64,000 nt of DNA from positions 62,001 to 126,000 of the forward strand of contig NZ_JACJPL010000024.1 in assembly GCF_014696065.1 (NCBI RefSeq). The letters are read 5' to 3'. A model generated the notes under the pieces. The model had not been told where the DNA came from and did no database searches. It saw nothing but the letters and a program-made list of their open reading frames with translations. The DNA comes from Leptolyngbya sp. FACHB-261 (GTDB taxonomy: Bacteria > Cyanobacteriota > Cyanobacteriia > FACHB-261). A program made the translations under genes and the position numbers. Of the stretch, positions 61,817-64,000 are shown piece by piece; within the stretch, counting starts at the first letter, position 1, and every line of letters begins with the position of its first letter.

Positions 61817-63112
61817 ATGTCTCTTTCTCTTCTCGGCCTGACTCTTCCGCTGCGCCCCCTCCACTGGCACCGCGCGAACCAACTCCTGAGGCAGTGTAGT
61901 CAACGTCGCCGAGCCGAGCTTCTGCCCTATCTGTTGGCCCGTTGCGCGGTGCTTGACTGGTGGGAAGATCAGCAAGGCGGCTGGGATGAAGCTGAAAACA
62001 GCGATTGGCTACCTGTATTTAACGATTCGTTAGCAACTGAGCTGTCCTGGTCAGAGCGACCAGAAATTCTCGAATTGGTCTCGCTCGCAGACTTGAACTT
62101 GGCAAACAGTCGCGTGCTTCTTTGCTTAGCGAAGGCACAGACTCTGTCGGTTGAGATCCCCTTACTCCGTGATCTGTTGGGTGCTAGCTTCTGCCTGGGT
62201 GTAGCGGTAGACGAGTCCAAGCAGCAAGTACAGTTGCTGGGCTTTTTGAGCGCCGCTGCGGTGCTGCGGCGTGCTGGTGAACAACTCACTTACAGCTTTG
62301 ATGTATCAGACCTGGAGCCAATGCTCTATTTTGCTGACCGGCTAGGTGAACCAGCGCCAGCTGCGGCTGTGCTGCCTGCTCTCAGTCCGGAGCAACAGCA
62401 AGAGGCTGTCCAGAGCTTGAGCCAGCGTTATGCTTCGCCCTTTGAGATGTTTGAGCCTGGTCTGGCGATTCAGGTTCTACAGGATGCGACAGTTTGCCGT
62501 CAGGTTCTGGCCGTGCGCTGTCTATCTGAGCAACTGGCTCAGCCCTTGGCTCGAGCTCACGAGGCAGTCCAGCAACGCCCAGCTATCAATTTGAGTCATT
62601 GGATCCAGAACCAACTGGACGAAGCCGCGCAGGCTCTGCACTGGCTGCTGTTACCGCCCTTGGCGAGTGGTGTGCGTTCCCGCTCTACGCTGGTTCGCCC
62701 GGATGCCTCTGATACCCTGACCAGCTTGTTTGCCGATTTGCGCCGCCAGGGTATTCGGGTCCCACAAAGCTCTGGGGGAGCCAGCCACGACTTCAGCCTT
62801 GGCTCTTTGCGCTTGCGACTCTACATCTTGACCTGGATGGTTTCGGACCAGGAGTGGTCCATGGTAGCAGTGCTGGGTCCTCAACAACCTGGACAACTGC
62901 TGCCTGCCGAGTTGCTACTGCGGGTCGAGGACCAACAGGGGCTAGTGGATGAACACTTCCCACGACAGCCTTCTCAGGAACCACTGTGGCTTCAGGTGAT
63001 CCCCGAAGTCGGTGAAACCATCTTGCTCAAGGTTGCCCTAGGCGGCATTCAGGTTAGCCCGAGTGGTCGCTTGCGGTCCCTAGTCCAAGAGTTTCCTCTG
63101 ACCTTCAGTTGA
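61817..63112 (+). CDS. DUF1822 family protein
   Basis: A 431-residue DUF1822 protein, a cyanobacterial family of unknown function. Family-like parts are LPYLLARCAVLDWWEDQ, SWSERPEILELVSLADLNLA and GASFCLGVAVDESKQQVQLL, with LGFLSAAAVLRRAGEQLTYS after them, then INLSHWIQNQLDEAAQALHW and RRQGIRVPQSSGGASH in the second half. It is soluble, with no membrane segment. It lies 77 bases after the HTH gene on the same strand and may be its partner or part of a signalling module. The start ATG 61817 gives the typical N-terminus. Confidence 0.85.
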   Translation: MSLSLLGLTLPLRPLHWHRANQLLRQCSQRRRAELLPYLLARCAVLDWWEDQQGGWDEAENSDWLPVFNDSLATELSWSERPEILELVSLADLNLANSRVLLCLAKAQTLSVEIPLLRDLLGASFCLGVAVDESKQQVQLLGFLSAAAVLRRAGEQLTYSFDVSDLEPMLYFADRLGEPAPAAAVLPALSPEQQQEAVQSLSQRYASPFEMFEPGLAIQVLQDATVCRQVLAVRCLSEQLAQPLARAHEAVQQRPAINLSHWIQNQLDEAAQALHWLLLPPLASGVRSRSTLVRPDASDTLTSLFADLRRQGIRVPQSSGGASHDFSLGSLRLRLYILTWMVSDQEWSMVAVLGPQQPGQLLPAELLLRVEDQQGLVDEHFPRQPSQEPLWLQVIPEVGETILLKVALGGIQVSPSGRLRSLVQEFPLTFS

Positions 63113-63242
63113 AGTTTCGCTAGTTCGTTCGTGCGCTAGCCTACCCGAAGAGCTATCGAGTCCCCCTCAAGCGCTTGGCCTTCCTACGCCTGGTTCTTAA
63201 ATTCCTGACTCTATTCCTGACTTCCAAGTTCAGGAGCGTAGC

Positions 63243-63386
63243 CTATTTGCGGTCTTGCTCTTGGCGGCGTCGGTCCCGCCATTCAGCATAGGTCAAATAG
63301 GCTATGCCACCTGTTACAGTCAGCAGCAGCACCAAGGCCAGCAGGACAAGGACTGTAGTCAGTGTGTTGGTGGTCAGTTCCCCCAT
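63243..63386 (-). CDS. Single-pass micro-protein, NdhP-like candidate
   Basis: A 47-residue protein found by reading the minus strand. A short polar start (MGELTTNTLTT) is followed by one membrane helix (VLVLLALVLLLTVTGGIAYL) and a basic end LTYAEWRDRRRQEQDRK. Length and topology fit small thylakoid complex subunits; the YLTxxEWRDRRR ending recalls NdhP of the NDH-1 complex from memory, but I cannot confirm this. It lies 58 bases downstream of petN on the same strand and may be co-transcribed with it. It is easily missed by gene callers. Confidence 0.65.
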   Translation of the reverse strand: MGELTTNTLTTVLVLLALVLLLTVTGGIAYLTYAEWRDRRRQEQDRK

Positions 63387-63444
63387 GGCTGGCCTTTAGA
63401 TAAGCTCTGCAATCAATTCTTAACTGTCTGTAAATTCGAGTGAG

Positions 63445-63534
63445 TTAGAAGCCATTGCGGCCCCAGACTACCATGGCAATGGAGAAGGTGAAGATGGTGA
63501 GTACCGCAACCCAACCCAGCGTCAGAATGTCCAT
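63445..63534 (-). CDS. petN: Cytochrome b6f complex subunit PetN
   Basis: A 29-residue protein reading [20 protein letters not shown] then MVVWGRNGF, the classic PetN sequence with the invariant MVVWGRNGF ending. It is a single transmembrane helix that stabilises the cytochrome b6f complex in the thylakoid. ATG 63534 to TAA 63445. It confirms an oxygenic phototroph. It is divergent from the TonB-like gene at 63753. Confidence 0.95.
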   Translation of the reverse strand: MDILTLGWVAVLTIFTFSIAMVVWGRNGF

Positions 63535-63752
63535 AATTAGCGTCCTGCAAGCCTTTTAGATCATTACACTGGACTCATCATAGGGCAAACTGCTCCCGCT
63601 AAGCTGCTCTTAGCATCACCTGGCTTTAACTGGGGTTCCAATTGCATCTGCGCGGGGAACCTGTACGGGCTACGGTTTCCAGTTTTTGTAGAAGTCTGCT
63701 TAGATTGCAGGCAGCCCCTATTGCCTCCCTTCGTCGTATCTCGCTCAGTCGT

Positions 63753-64000
63753 ATGTCCCTCGCTCGGAAGTTTCGCCACCGCTACGAGGTTCGCCGCAGC
63801 GATCGCCTGACCTTCTTTCTAGCGATGTCAGCGCTCCTGCATGCCACCTTGCTGATGGCGGCTGTGGCCTCAATGCGTTGGTTGGGTGACCTGTTTCCCA
63901 AGCAAGCTGAAGCACCGATTCCGCTGGAATTTATTGACGTCCCGCCTACTATTGAGGCTAAGACTCCCCCAGACAATGCGGTGAAGATTGCTGCGGCCAA
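63753..64000 (+). CDS. TonB-like energy transducer, N-terminal part
   Basis: 82 codons visible, cut by the window end. A basic cytoplasmic start (MSLARKFRHRYEVRRSDRL) is followed by one membrane helix (FFLAMSALLHATLLMAAVAS), then LEFIDVPPTIEAKTPPDN, the beginning of a Pro-rich periplasmic region. This layout is that of TonB proteins, which pass energy from ExbB/ExbD to outer-membrane receptors. Only the N-terminal part is visible, so the C-terminal TonB domain is unconfirmed. A HIP1 octamer lies inside at 63799. Confidence 0.7.
   Translation, partial: MSLARKFRHRYEVRRSDRLTFFLAMSALLHATLLMAAVASMRWLGDLFPKQAEAPIPLEFIDVPPTIEAKTPPDNAVKIAAA

Overview
The window is a chromosomal segment of a cyanobacterium. 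The markers are PetN of the cytochrome b6f complex, a bilin-binding phytochrome kinase, CAAD, DUF1816, DUF1822, DUF3370 and DUF502 proteins, and two GCGATCGC (HIP1-type) octamers that I spotted (6880, 63799). Base composition looks moderately GC-rich in genes, with AT-richer patches near 14.3-16.4 kb and 36-37.7 kb. I found no rRNA, tRNA, CRISPR array or intact insertion sequence. The species cannot be named from the sequence alone.

Layout. 0-4.6 kb: 5'-truncated view of a phytochrome histidine kinase (minus strand), a DUF433/DUF5615 toxin-antitoxin-like pair, a folded inverted-repeat element and two small unknown genes. 4.6-9.9 kb: a predicted pseudokinase with a YARHG tail beside an apparently active Ser/Thr kinase. 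10.1-14.1 kb: a tyrosine-recombinase-like protein, a TPR gene broken by one stop codon, and a CAAD-domain protein. 14.3-16.4 kb: a small accessory island holding three tandem copies of an unrecognised small protein family, the first with a nonsense codon. 16.5-20.3 kb: arsenic resistance genes arsJ, arsenate-type gap, arsR and arsH, with candidate ArsR boxes. 20.5-28.4 kb: M48 protease, Cu/Zn superoxide dismutase, an ABC exporter and unknown proteins. 28.8-32.3 kb: a translation and RNA block (ffh, rpsP, khpA, rpsU, phoH). 32.2-36 kb: PfkB kinase, GNAT, hisC.

37.7-46.3 kb is the most interesting stretch. It holds an extended SDR and a GNAT-like acyltransferase with an ATGA overlap, a B12-binding radical SAM protein of the DUF4070/HpnP type, an alpha-oxoamine synthase, an FtsX/DevC-type permease and a GT39 membrane glycosyltransferase. 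Three of these match the enzyme logic of bacterial ceramide synthesis (condensation, N-acylation, reduction), so this may be an uncharacterised cyanobacterial sphingolipid-like locus. That is inference.

46.3-64 kb: small unknown proteins, DUF3370, a BMP-type lipoprotein divergent from two SsuC-type permeases without an ATPase, DUF1816, dprA, tandem bolA paralogs, pgk, uspA, ylqF/rbgA, DUF502, an HTH regulator beside DUF1822, an NdhP-like micro-protein, petN, and the start of a TonB-like protein.
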